Assembly: GCF_029960115.1 (NCBI RefSeq)
Contig: NZ_JASCOZ010000005.1
Location: 1 to 62,891 of the forward strand
Length of the DNA: 62,891 bases
Source of the DNA: Stenotrophomonas sp. PS02289
GTDB taxonomy: Bacteria > Pseudomonadota > Gammaproteobacteria > Xanthomonadales > Xanthomonadaceae
Reading direction: 5' to 3'
The notes beneath the pieces are model-generated. The model was not told the DNA's origin. It did not search any database and saw only the letters and a list, made by a program, of their open reading frames with translations. The position numbers and the translations under genes were made by a program. The number at the start of each line of letters is the position of its first letter. The first letter of the stretch is position 1. Positions 20,301 to 27,163 of the stretch are shown here, piece by piece.

Positions 20301-20973
20301 GCAGTGGACCAGCAAACTGGAATACCGCCGCGACCAAGGGGCCGAAGACCGCGAGCAGTGGGTGACCACCAACCGCCTCCTATACAAGGTCAATGAAGAC
20401 TGGCGCATTGCATTGCGTGCTAACTACGCCGACACGCAGGACAAGCGCAACGCGTTGGCCGACGCCAAGCTGGTCGAATCCAACCTGGGCTTTGCCTGGC
20501 GGCCGCATGACAACACCCGCTGGGCCGCGTTCGGCAAGTACACGTATCTCTACGACGTGGCCTCGCTCGGGCAGGAGGGCGGCAACGTGTACGACCAGAA
20601 GTCGCAGATCGTCTCGTTCGAAGGTGTGCGGCAGCTGGGCGAGCGCTGGGAAGTAGCCGGCAAGCTGGCCGCGCGCTGGGGCGACTACCGCACCGGGCGG
20701 GGTACCGGCGACTGGCTGGACAGCCGGGTGAATTTCTCTGCGTTGCAGTTGCGCTACCGCTTGTGGGCGCAGTGGGAGGGGCTGGCCGAGTACCGCTGGC
20801 TGGACGTGCGCGAGGGCGGCGACAAGCAGGGCTGGCTGGTCGGCGTGGACCGCCAGATCGGGCAGAACTTCAAGGTCGGTGCCGGCTACAACTTCACCGA
20901 GTTCAGCGATGACCTGACCGAGCTGCGGTATGAGAGCAAGGGCTTCTTCCTGAATCTTTCGGGGTATTACTGA
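17344..20973 (+). CDS. Outer-membrane beta-barrel protein, probable partner of giant surface protein
   Basis: A 1209-residue exported protein. The ATG at 17344 is chosen because TGAGGAG lies 6 nt upstream and it gives a signal peptide with cleavage at ASA|QTT. After a Pro/Ala-rich linker there are beta-sandwich-like segments (to about residue 350), a conserved motif zone (GKYLITAQADT, YYPVYGDDSTTYRD, GQLYVRVDWD), and from about 600 many alternating amphipathic strands. It ends in an aromatic residue after LNLSGYY, as expected of a BAM-inserted barrel. Such barrels are often found with DUF11/SdrD proteins. Coupling to the giant gene (10 nt apart) suggests that it anchors or exports that protein; this is inferred, not shown. 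Confidence 0.82.
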   Translation: MNKTPFMTALVIVLALGLPVASAQTTTPPPAVDVPSTLCGADGCRRGNELLLQVQEEPMAAPSPAPAAPVGANVPAPGGQFVTELPDGAVVWATEDPALSAPVLNVQTGSMAPFENGRLTKPLRFHGYNNYASFIERIEITLYRGSDTDLVTPLARIDMPVDYVANTEWDGQLPADLNLREGDDLQYIARAYGKDGSFDETSAQHFQLVLPTDYERGTQQVRDNVQKTLGKVLNGEDARDQQLTNAIYGQNALRQQNIPIYGSRVRIYGRGLAPNARVLINGQSFPVDLEQKFAAEFLEPIGQHRYNVQVEALDAPPLSRTLDVDVTGSYRFLVALADVTMSKNTASGNLDPLVADQDRDDSFLSEGRLAFYLKSKLRGKYLITAQADTYDRELKDLFSGFLDADARDVFRRLDPDQYYPVYGDDSTTYRDVDTQGQLYVRVDWDQNQALWGNFSTGFTGTEYGQYVRSLYGAALSWRSRATTPLGDPRSYLKAFGSEAQSALGHSEFLGTGGSLYYLRHTDLLPGSEQVVLEVRDRTTGRTEVRTTLQAGVDYEVNEIQGRILLTRALSQITRENVRTLTRDTPLDGYDQILLVDYEYVPLGFSTDDVSAGLRGKQWFGDHVAVGGTYVDENRSGDDYSLMGADLTLQAGRGTYLKLEQTRTEATAAPIFYSDNGGLSFIQRNPLTDQRKGDARAVEARANLRELGWTKQDWSFGAWWRDVDAGFSVSRTDTGLALEEYGAEFLGYFTDNLSLYGRQSRAERGDVAVEQSQLTLDWRLGNNGQLGGELRRVREESAGVEVDGTLAALSYRQRFGAKWELYGVGQLTVDDDGGAYEDNNLLTLGTRYLFGDRSSVGAEVSSGSRGDGGKVEAEYWMTPEHSFYGNYSYSTDSTTVDPLYDTGLQSGWTLGQRWRLSNQVNVFNESQYLKDRREDTAGLVNTFGMDFYPAQGWNLGFTVMDGKLDATTGRVDRRAYSVSGGRTDANTQWTSKLEYRRDQGAEDREQWVTTNRLLYKVNEDWRIALRANYADTQDKRNALADAKLVESNLGFAWRPHDNTRWAAFGKYTYLYDVASLGQEGGNVYDQKSQIVSFEGVRQLGERWEVAGKLAARWGDYRTGRGTGDWLDSRVNFSALQLRYRLWAQWEGLAEYRWLDVREGGDKQGWLVGVDRQIGQNFKVGAGYNFTEFSDDLTELRYESKGFFLNLSGYY

Positions 20974-20981
20974 TACCCCGA
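20959..20981 (+). terminator. Hairpin spanning the stop codon of the barrel gene
   Basis: TCGGGGTAT (20959-20967) pairs perfectly with ATACCCCGA (20973-20981) across a 5-nt loop, and the TGA stop (20971-20973) lies in the loop/stem edge. No T-tract follows. It may protect the 3' end or act as a Rho-linked terminator element. Confidence 0.35.
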
Positions 20982-21436
20982 TGCGATGGCGGCTGCCGAT
21001 GGGGTCGCCCGATGTCTGGGATCGATGAAGGCTGTGGATGGCAGTAGCCGATGCCTGGGATCAATCTGCGACACGAACGGCAGCTTTGGTGGGGTCGGTC
21101 GACAGACGACCGCCGTGGACTTCTCCACGCTCGGTAACGCATGACAAATGACCGGTGCCGTTGCTTGAACTTGCGGGGTCTCGGGTGCATGGCGCAGGGT
21201 CGTACCTCGCGCAAATTGACGCACCTGGCACGTCCCGCGTCGTGCACAACGTTCGGACGCCGAACCACGCGGGCACGAATCCGGTACCTGCGCCGATTGA
21301 TCTCTTCAATTCTGGAACGCAGTTCTCACCAAATGAGGGCGGATGCGCCATCGAATTGCATTGACATCGAGATTCCACGAAAGACGTCGTTTTTGCCTAT
21401 TTCTTTGCGATTTTCAGAAGGTCATGGTGCGCGGAC
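20982..21436. other. Non-coding stretch with degenerate short repeats
   Basis: No convincing gene is visible. An 18-base motif occurs at 21009-21026 and 21048-21065 with 16 of 18 identical (core TGGGATC, preceded by CCGATG), and related CCGATG pieces occur at about 20978 and 20995. A small perfect hairpin CGTGGA-CTTC-TCCACG lies near 21115. Composition becomes more A/T-rich toward 21420. Open frames here have no recognisable features and are treated as chance. Confidence 0.5.
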
Positions 21437-21561
21437 GGAGGTTAGAAGCTCCTACATAACGTTACTGTTCGGATGTCCCTTGGTCGGGAGGGTGGCTAAT
21501 ACAACACCCTCTTCAGGGGAAATACGCCCCCCGTCTTCGTTATGTACGGTTTCTAACCTCC
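21437..21561 (+). ncRNA. Nested inverted-repeat structure upstream of SymE-like gene
   Basis: The left arm 21437-21461 and right arm 21538-21561 pair through GGAGGTTAGAA/TTCTAACCTCC (11 bp) and TACATAACG/CGTTATGTA (9 bp), separated by a 4-5 nt internal mismatch. Inside the 76-nt interval is a second perfect hairpin (GAGGGTG 21488-21494, CACCCTC 21505-21511). The two-level fold suggests a structured leader or small RNA. It could be a regulator of the toxin-like gene or the end of a mobile unit. Direction is assigned only by the downstream gene. Confidence 0.5.
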
Positions 21562-21567
21562 CGACCT

Positions 21568-21590
21568 CCCCTCGCCATTCCGGCGAGGGG
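21568..21590 (+). promoter_or_regulatory. 9-bp stem hairpin in the leader of the SymE-like gene
   Basis: CCCCTCGCC (21568-21576), loop ATTCC, and GGCGAGGGG (21582-21590) form a perfect stem ending 22 nt before the ATG at 21613. It lies right after the larger inverted repeat. It may regulate translation of the SymE-like gene or terminate a short upstream RNA. Confidence 0.45.
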
Positions 21591-21612
21591 CATTCTCAGT
21601 TGAGGACGTGCC

Positions 21613-21954
21613 ATGCATAAGCAATGGGAAAACTCCCCTGAAGTTGAAACATCCACGCAGCCGGAAGATCACGACGACGAGATCCAGCTTGCTGCTGGCC
21701 ACGGCATCCCGTGGGACATCTACGACGATCCCACCACCCCCTTCCTGATGTCACGCGGCCACTGGCTCAGCCAGATCGGTATGGGATCAGGCACCCGCAT
21801 CCGTACCGAGTACGGTGACGGCTTCCTGCTCTACCGGGTGATCGGTCCGCATGGCCCGGTGGCGCTGCATGTGCCGCGCGTGCTCGACCGCTTGGTGCGC
21901 TACACGGAGGTGCTGCCGTACAGCCACATCGCTCCCCGACGGAGGAGCCGCTGA
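21613..21954 (+). CDS. SymE-like (type I toxin family) protein
   Basis: A 113-residue protein. The middle (about residues 43-80), with GHWLSQIGMGSGTRIRTEY then GDGFLLYRV, follows the SymE toxin pattern of a short strand, a WLxxxGF/M-xxGxRV turn and a final GxLxL strand (AbrB-like fold). The N-terminus is acidic and low in structure. SymE proteins are SOS-induced RNA-cleaving or nucleoid-acting toxins in enterobacteria; activity here is only inferred. The gene sits behind an extensive hairpin leader, and its stop overlaps the next ATG by one base (TGATG), typical of toxin-antitoxin coupling. Confidence 0.65.
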   Translation: MHKQWENSPEVETSTQPEDHDDEIQLAAGHGIPWDIYDDPTTPFLMSRGHWLSQIGMGSGTRIRTEYGDGFLLYRVIGPHGPVALHVPRVLDRLVRYTEVLPYSHIAPRRRSR

Positions 21955-22262
21955 TGAAAAGGCCGGTCATGTTCAAGTTCAGGATGGAAGACGAGATGCG
22001 CTGCCGTCTTAAAGACATTGCGCGCCGCACAGGCTGTCCTTCGCCAGACCTGGTGAGGCTGCTGGTCGACCGCCTGATCGCCTACGACTACAACCCGCAC
22101 GTCGTCGATCTCACCGTATGGAGCAACATGATTGACAAGGCGGCGGTGGCCACCGGCGAGATCGTCGATCTCTCGGCCGACCCTCCCGCCTACGGCGAGG
22201 AAGATGAAGTGGACCGGGCGCGGCGCGAGGGCTGGGCCAGCCCGAAGTTCGGTCGCCGGTAG
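21954..22262 (+). CDS. Ribbon-helix-helix-like protein, candidate antitoxin
   Basis: A 102-residue protein. The N-terminus has a basic beta-strand (PVMFKFRM), helix (EDEMRCRLKDIARRTG) and second helix (SPDLVRLLVDRLI), the classic ribbon-helix-helix DNA-binding layout. The tail from about residue 55 is acidic and probably flexible (LSADPPAYGEEDEVD), as is common for antitoxin C-termini that wrap a toxin. It is coupled to the SymE-like gene by a one-base overlap. The toxin-antitoxin reading comes from context and fold; no family match was established. A strong 11-bp hairpin follows. Confidence 0.6.
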   Translation: MKRPVMFKFRMEDEMRCRLKDIARRTGCPSPDLVRLLVDRLIAYDYNPHVVDLTVWSNMIDKAAVATGEIVDLSADPPAYGEEDEVDRARREGWASPKFGRR

Positions 22263-22272
22263 TCCTGACAGG

Positions 22273-22301
22273 GGAGGGGACGGGCCTGGGCCGTCCCCTC
22301 C
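22273..22301 (+). terminator. Hairpin after the SymE-like/RHH pair
   Basis: GGAGGGGACGG (22273-22283) and CCGTCCCCTCC (22291-22301) form a perfect 11-bp stem with loop GCCTGGG, beginning 11 nt after the stop. The missing T-run makes it a weak intrinsic terminator by sequence, but stem strength and position support an operon end. Confidence 0.55.
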
Positions 22302-22401
22302 GCCCTGAATCCATGGCAACGTTTTCATCCTGAATGGGGTCGTCGGACTGGGATTATCCGGCCCAAAACGACGCGTCCATGACGTTTTTGAACCTATCTC
22401 A

Positions 22402-22428
22402 TTGAAATACAGGCCTTTTTGCTAGAAT
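22402..22428 (+). promoter_or_regulatory. Candidate rpoH promoter with extended -10
   Basis: TTGAAA (22402-22407) and TAGAAT (22423-22428) are separated by 15 bp, and TGC precedes the -10 box as an extended -10 element that can offset the short spacer. The start would give a leader of about 115 nt that includes the hairpin at 22525-22547. Other promoters, including heat-responsive ones, could exist in this 288-nt gap. Confidence 0.4.
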
Positions 22429-22524
22429 TCCGGCCACTCGCCACTGTCACCATTTCCCTGTAGGTTAGACGGGTGATCTGAGCCAGCGTTTCGCCTGCGG
22501 AACACTGGAACTTTTTAACCCCCC

Positions 22525-22547
22525 AGCAGTCCAAATACCGGACTGCT
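22525..22547 (+). promoter_or_regulatory. Hairpin abutting the rpoH start codon
   Basis: AGCAGTCC (22525-22532) and GGACTGCT (22540-22547) form a perfect 8-bp stem with loop AAATACC, only three A residues before the ATG at 22551. No Shine-Dalgarno sequence is visible outside the stem. The fold would cover the ribosome-landing zone, so temperature-dependent translation is possible. It is not the known internal E. coli rpoH thermosensor. Confidence 0.5.
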
Positions 22548-22550
22548 AAA

Positions 22551-23435
<885 letters not shown>

Positions 23436-23460
23436 TCCTGCGGCGAAGCATCAAACAAGA

Positions 23461-23483
23461 AACCCGGCATTGCCGGGTTTTTT
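23461..23483 (+). terminator. Intrinsic terminator of rpoH (bidirectional with purD)
   Basis: AACCCGGC (23461-23468), loop ATT, GCCGGGTT (23472-23479), then TTTT. On the other strand the stem is followed by an A-rich complement, so it can also end purD transcripts arriving from the right. It fills the 69-nt convergent gap. Confidence 0.9.
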
Positions 23484-23504
23484 GTTGTCCGTAGTACGAG
23501 CGTG

Positions 23505-24791
23505 TTACGCCTGCTCGCGCGCAATCGCGCGCCACCCAATATCACCACGATGGAACTCGTGTTCCCACGTGACCTTGGTCACACCGGCATACGCGTTCGC
23601 CTGTGCCTCACCGACGCTGTTACCCAGCGCGGCCACACACAGCACGCGTCCACCAGCGCTGAGCACCTGGCCCTGCGCGTCCAGCGCGGTGCCGGCATGG
23701 AACACCTTGGCGCTGGCCGGCACCTGATCCAGACCACTGATCACGTCACCGGTGATCGGGGTTTCCGGGTACGGCGAGGCGGCCATCACCACGCCCAGCG
23801 ACGGGCGCGGGTCCCACTGGGCGGTGGTCTCATGCAGTCGTTCGTCGATGGCCGCTTGGACCAGATCCACCAGATCCGACTGCAGTCGCAGCATCACCGG
23901 CTGGGTTTCCGGGTCGCCGAAGCGCACGTTGAACTCGATCACCTTCGGCGCGCCGTTGGCATCAATCATGAGACCGGCGTAGAGGAAGCCGGTGAACGGA
24001 ATGCCGTCGGCGATCATGCCCTGCACGGTGGGGTTCACCACTTCGCGCATGACGCGGGCGTGCACCTCATCGGTGACCACCGGGGCAGGCGAGTACGCGC
24101 CCATGCCGCCGGTGTTCGGGCCGGTGTCGCCATCGCCAACGCGCTTGTGGTCCTGCGAGGTCGCCATCGGCAGGGCGGTCTTGCCGTCCACCATCGATAT
24201 GAAGCTGGCTTCTTCGCCGTCCAGGAATTCCTCGATCACCACGCGTGCACCGGCGTCGCCGAAGGCATTGCCCGAGAGCATGTCGCGCACCGCGGCTTCG
24301 GCTTCGTCCAGCGTCATGGCCACGATCACACCCTTGCCGGCGGCCAGGCCGTCGGCCTTGATCACGATCGGTGCACCCTTCTCACGCACGTACTGCAGCG
24401 CGGCGTCCACGTCGGTGTGTACGGCATAGAACGCGGTCGGGATGTTGTGGCGGGCCAGGAAGTCCTTGGCGTAGGCCTTGCTGCCTTCCAGCTGCGCGGC
24501 CTTGGCGGTCGGCCCGAAGATGCGGTGGCCCGCAGCGCGGAAGCGGTCCACCACGCCGGCGACCAGCGGAACTTCCGGGCCCACCACGGTCAGCTCAACA
24601 CCTTCGGCCTGCACCAGCGCCAGCAGCCCGTCCAGATCGGTGACCTTGACGGCCACGTTGCGGCATTTGGCTTCGGTCGCGGTGCCGGCATTGCCGGGAG
24701 CCACCAGCACTTCGCTGACGCGGGCGGACTGGGCCAGCTTCCAGGCCAGGGCATGTTCACGGCCGCCAGAGCCGATGACGAGGATTTTCAA
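23505..24791 (-). CDS. purD: Phosphoribosylamine-glycine ligase (GARS)
   Basis: PurD ligates glycine to phosphoribosylamine with ATP, the second step of de novo purine synthesis. The protein opens with KILVIGSGGREHALAWKL and has the ATP-grasp region with GDGDTGPNTGGMGAYSPAP and FNVRFGDPETQ. The start is set at the TTG at 24791, which yields 428 residues (E. coli 429) and begins exactly at the conserved KILVIG strand. The upstream ATG at 24863 would extend translation through the purH terminator hairpin and adds an unconserved 24-residue leader. It is downstream of purH on the same strand. Confidence 0.95.
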   Translation of the reverse strand: MKILVIGSGGREHALAWKLAQSARVSEVLVAPGNAGTATEAKCRNVAVKVTDLDGLLALVQAEGVELTVVGPEVPLVAGVVDRFRAAGHRIFGPTAKAAQLEGSKAYAKDFLARHNIPTAFYAVHTDVDAALQYVREKGAPIVIKADGLAAGKGVIVAMTLDEAEAAVRDMLSGNAFGDAGARVVIEEFLDGEEASFISMVDGKTALPMATSQDHKRVGDGDTGPNTGGMGAYSPAPVVTDEVHARVMREVVNPTVQGMIADGIPFTGFLYAGLMIDANGAPKVIEFNVRFGDPETQPVMLRLQSDLVDLVQAAIDERLHETTAQWDPRPSLGVVMAASPYPETPITGDVISGLDQVPASAKVFHAGTALDAQGQVLSAGGRVLCVAALGNSVGEAQANAYAGVTKVTWEHEFHRGDIGWRAIAREQA

Positions 24792-24820
24792 GGCAGTTCT
24801 CGCAACAAAGGGGTAGAAAG

Positions 24821-24851
24821 AAAAACGGGGACCGGCATCTCCCGGTCCCCG
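24821..24851 (-). terminator. Intrinsic terminator between purH and purD
   Basis: On the minus strand CGGGGACCGG (24851-24842), a 6-nt loop and CCGGTCCCCG (24835-24826) form a 10-bp perfect stem followed by five T residues. It lies between the purH stop and the purD start, so most purH transcripts should stop here or be attenuated before purD. Confidence 0.85.
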
Positions 24852-24859
24852 CTGTGTCA

Positions 24860-26443
24860 TCAATGCCGGAAATGACGCACGCCGGTGAACACCATCGCGA
24901 TCCCATGCTCATCCGCTGCGGCAATCACTTCCGCGTCGCGCATCGAACCACCCGGCTGGATCACCGCCTTGATGCCGGCCGCTGCCGCCGCGTCGATACC
25001 GTCGCGGAACGGGAAGAACGCATCAGACGCCATCACCGAACCTTCCACCACCAGATTTGCATCACCGGCCTTGATCCCGGCAATGCGCGCGGAATACACG
25101 CGGCTCATCTGGCCGGCACCGACGCCGATGGTGCGGTTGTCCTTGGCATACACAATGGCGTTGGACTTCACGAACTTGGCCACGTTCCAGGCAAACAGCA
25201 GGTCCGCGAACTGCTTCTCGGTCGGAGCCAGCTGGCTCACCACCTTCAGCTCGTCACGGCTCATGCCACGGTTGTCGGCGCTCTGCACGAGCAGGCCCGA
25301 GCCGATGCGCTTGGTGTCGTAGTTGTTGCGGCCGTCGCCATGCGGAATGCGCAGCACGCGCACGTTGGCCTTCTTCTGGGCGTATTCCAGCGCGGCCGGC
25401 TCGTAGTCCGGGGCAATCAGCACTTCGACGAACTGGCGGTCGAGGATGACCTGCGCGGTGGCGGCGTCGAGCGGCTTGTTGAAGGCGATGATGCCGCCGA
25501 AGGCGCTGGTCGGGTCGGTGGCGTAGGCCAGCTCGTAGGCATCGCCGTTGGCGACGCCCACCGCCACGCCGCACGGGTTTGCGTGCTTGACGATGACGCA
25601 GGCAGGGGCGTCGAACTGACGCACGCATTCCCACGCGGCGTCGGCGTCGGCCAGGTTGTTGTAGCTCAGTTCCTTGCCCTGCAGCTGCTGGAAGGTGGCC
25701 AGGGTGCCCGGCACCGGGTACAGATCGCGGTAGAACGCGCCGGCCTGGTGCGGGTTCTCGCCGTAGCGCAGGTCCATCACCTTGAGGAAGTTGGAATTCA
25801 TCTGCGCCGGGAACTCGGCACGCACCGGCACGGCGGCGTCGGTGGCGGTCACCGAGGACAGGTAGTTGCTGATTGCAGCGTCGTACTGGGCGACGCGGTT
25901 GAACGCGGCGACCGAGAACGCAAAGCGCTTGGCGGCGGAGAGCTGGCCGTCATTGGCGTCCAGCTCGGCCAGCAGCTCGGCGTACTGCGCCGGGTCGGTG
26001 GCCACGGCAACGCGGGCGAAGTTCTTGGCCGCCGAACGCAGCATGGCCGGGCCGCCGATGTCGATGTTCTCGACGGCGTCGGCGAGGGTGCAGTCGGCCT
26101 TGGCGGTGACCGACTCGAACGGGTACAGGTTCAGCACCAGCAGGTCGATCGGGGCAATGCCGTGTTCGGCCATGACGGCCTCGTCCAGGCCGGCGCGACC
26201 GAGCAGGCCGCCGTGGACCACCGGGTGCAGGGTCTTGACCCGCCCGTCCATCATTTCCGGGAAGCCGGTGACGTCGGCCACATCCTTGACCGGCAGGCCG
26301 GCGTCGCGGATCGCCTTGGCGGTGCCGCCCGTGGACAGCAGTTCCACGTTGCGGGCGGCCAGGGCACGGGCCAGGTCGATCAGACCGGTTTTGTCGGAAA
26401 CGGAGAGCAGGGCCCGGCGCACGGGCAGCAGATCGGAACTCAT
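24860..26443 (-). CDS. purH: Bifunctional AICAR formyltransferase/IMP cyclohydrolase
   Basis: PurH performs the last two steps of IMP synthesis: formylation of AICAR and ring closure. The ATG at 26443 gives [20 protein letters not shown], the conserved start of the MGS-like cyclohydrolase domain (about 1-150, with [10 protein letters not shown]). The C-terminal AICAR transformylase domain (about 190-527) contains [14 protein letters not shown] with the catalytic Lys-His pair. Length 527 matches E. coli (529). Longer starts upstream would enter the divergent promoter region shared with the ynbA-like gene. A terminator follows before purD. Confidence 0.97.
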   Translation of the reverse strand: MSSDLLPVRRALLSVSDKTGLIDLARALAARNVELLSTGGTAKAIRDAGLPVKDVADVTGFPEMMDGRVKTLHPVVHGGLLGRAGLDEAVMAEHGIAPIDLLVLNLYPFESVTAKADCTLADAVENIDIGGPAMLRSAAKNFARVAVATDPAQYAELLAELDANDGQLSAAKRFAFSVAAFNRVAQYDAAISNYLSSVTATDAAVPVRAEFPAQMNSNFLKVMDLRYGENPHQAGAFYRDLYPVPGTLATFQQLQGKELSYNNLADADAAWECVRQFDAPACVIVKHANPCGVAVGVANGDAYELAYATDPTSAFGGIIAFNKPLDAATAQVILDRQFVEVLIAPDYEPAALEYAQKKANVRVLRIPHGDGRNNYDTKRIGSGLLVQSADNRGMSRDELKVVSQLAPTEKQFADLLFAWNVAKFVKSNAIVYAKDNRTIGVGAGQMSRVYSARIAGIKAGDANLVVEGSVMASDAFFPFRDGIDAAAAAGIKAVIQPGGSMRDAEVIAAADEHGIAMVFTGVRHFRH

Positions 26444-26520
26444 GGGGGCGGCAGTTCGAAGCGGAGCGGGTGCATATTGTAGGCTGAGCGGCATCTGCCT
26501 TCGACCGCGGGAAAGGATTC

Positions 26521-27126
26521 GTGTCGATCTATGCACTGAAAGGACGCTTCCAGGGCCTGCTGCGGCCGGCCGTGGGAGCCTTGTACCGGGCCGGCGTCAC
26601 CGCCAATGCGGTCACCGTGGCGGCCGCGCTGGTCTCGCTCGGCGTGGCCTGTGCCGTTTACGTCTGGGCTCCCGGCCAGCCATGGCTGTATGTGCTGCTG
26701 CCCGGCTGGATGCTGCTGCGGATGGCCCTGAACGCCGTGGACGGCATGCTGGCCCGGGAGTTCGGCCAGCAGTCCCGGCTCGGGGCCTATCTCAACGAGC
26801 TGTGCGACGTCATCGCTGACGCGGCGCTGTACCTCAGCCTGCTCAGCGTGCCCGGCGTGTCTGCCACGGCGCTGTGGGCCCTGGTCTGGGCGGCAGCGGT
26901 GTGCGAGTACGCCGGGGTGCTGGGGCTGATGGTCGGGGCCAGCCGCCGTTACGACGGCCCCATGGGTAAAAGTGATCGTGCTTTTGTAGTGGGCGTGACA
27001 GGATGTGGCTTGGCGCTGGGCTGGCTGGACGGGGCCTGGGTGGGTTACGTGGCGTGGGCGGCAGCAGCGTTGTGCGCGCTGACCACCTGGCGACGGGTAC
27101 GCAATGGATTGGCGGAAGCGGGCTGA
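26521..27126 (+). CDS. ynbA: CDP-alcohol phosphatidyltransferase family protein (YnbA-like)
   Basis: A predicted inner-membrane enzyme that transfers a phosphatidyl group from a CDP-linked lipid to an alcohol. The 201-residue protein has several membrane helices and the family signature DG-x2-AR-x8-G-x3-D-x3-D at residues 74-96, except that the Asp at position 92 is Asn (GAYLNELCD). The start is GTG at 26521. It heads a compact operon (to 32310) matching E. coli ynbA, ynbC, ynbD and ynbB in content. The alcohol acceptor is unknown. It is divergent from purH with only 77 nt between. Confidence 0.85.
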   Translation: MSIYALKGRFQGLLRPAVGALYRAGVTANAVTVAAALVSLGVACAVYVWAPGQPWLYVLLPGWMLLRMALNAVDGMLAREFGQQSRLGAYLNELCDVIADAALYLSLLSVPGVSATALWALVWAAAVCEYAGVLGLMVGASRRYDGPMGKSDRAFVVGVTGCGLALGWLDGAWVGYVAWAAAALCALTTWRRVRNGLAEAG

Positions 27127-27163
27127 CCCGCCCCTGGCCGCTGGATGCACAACGGAGTGATGC

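Noticed and set aside
21437-21561. Integron attC site
   Set aside because: GTTAG and CTAAC motifs are present, but their order is reversed relative to an attC site, and there is no integrase or cassette array.
21141-21620. Possible 159-codon gene upstream of the SymE-like gene
   Set aside because: Its Arg/Ser-rich translation matches no fold, and it runs through the inverted-repeat structure and hairpins, which explain the region better.
24792-24863. N-terminal extension of PurD from the ATG at 24863
   Set aside because: It would translate the purH terminator stem, and the conserved N-terminus of PurD starts at the TTG at 24791.
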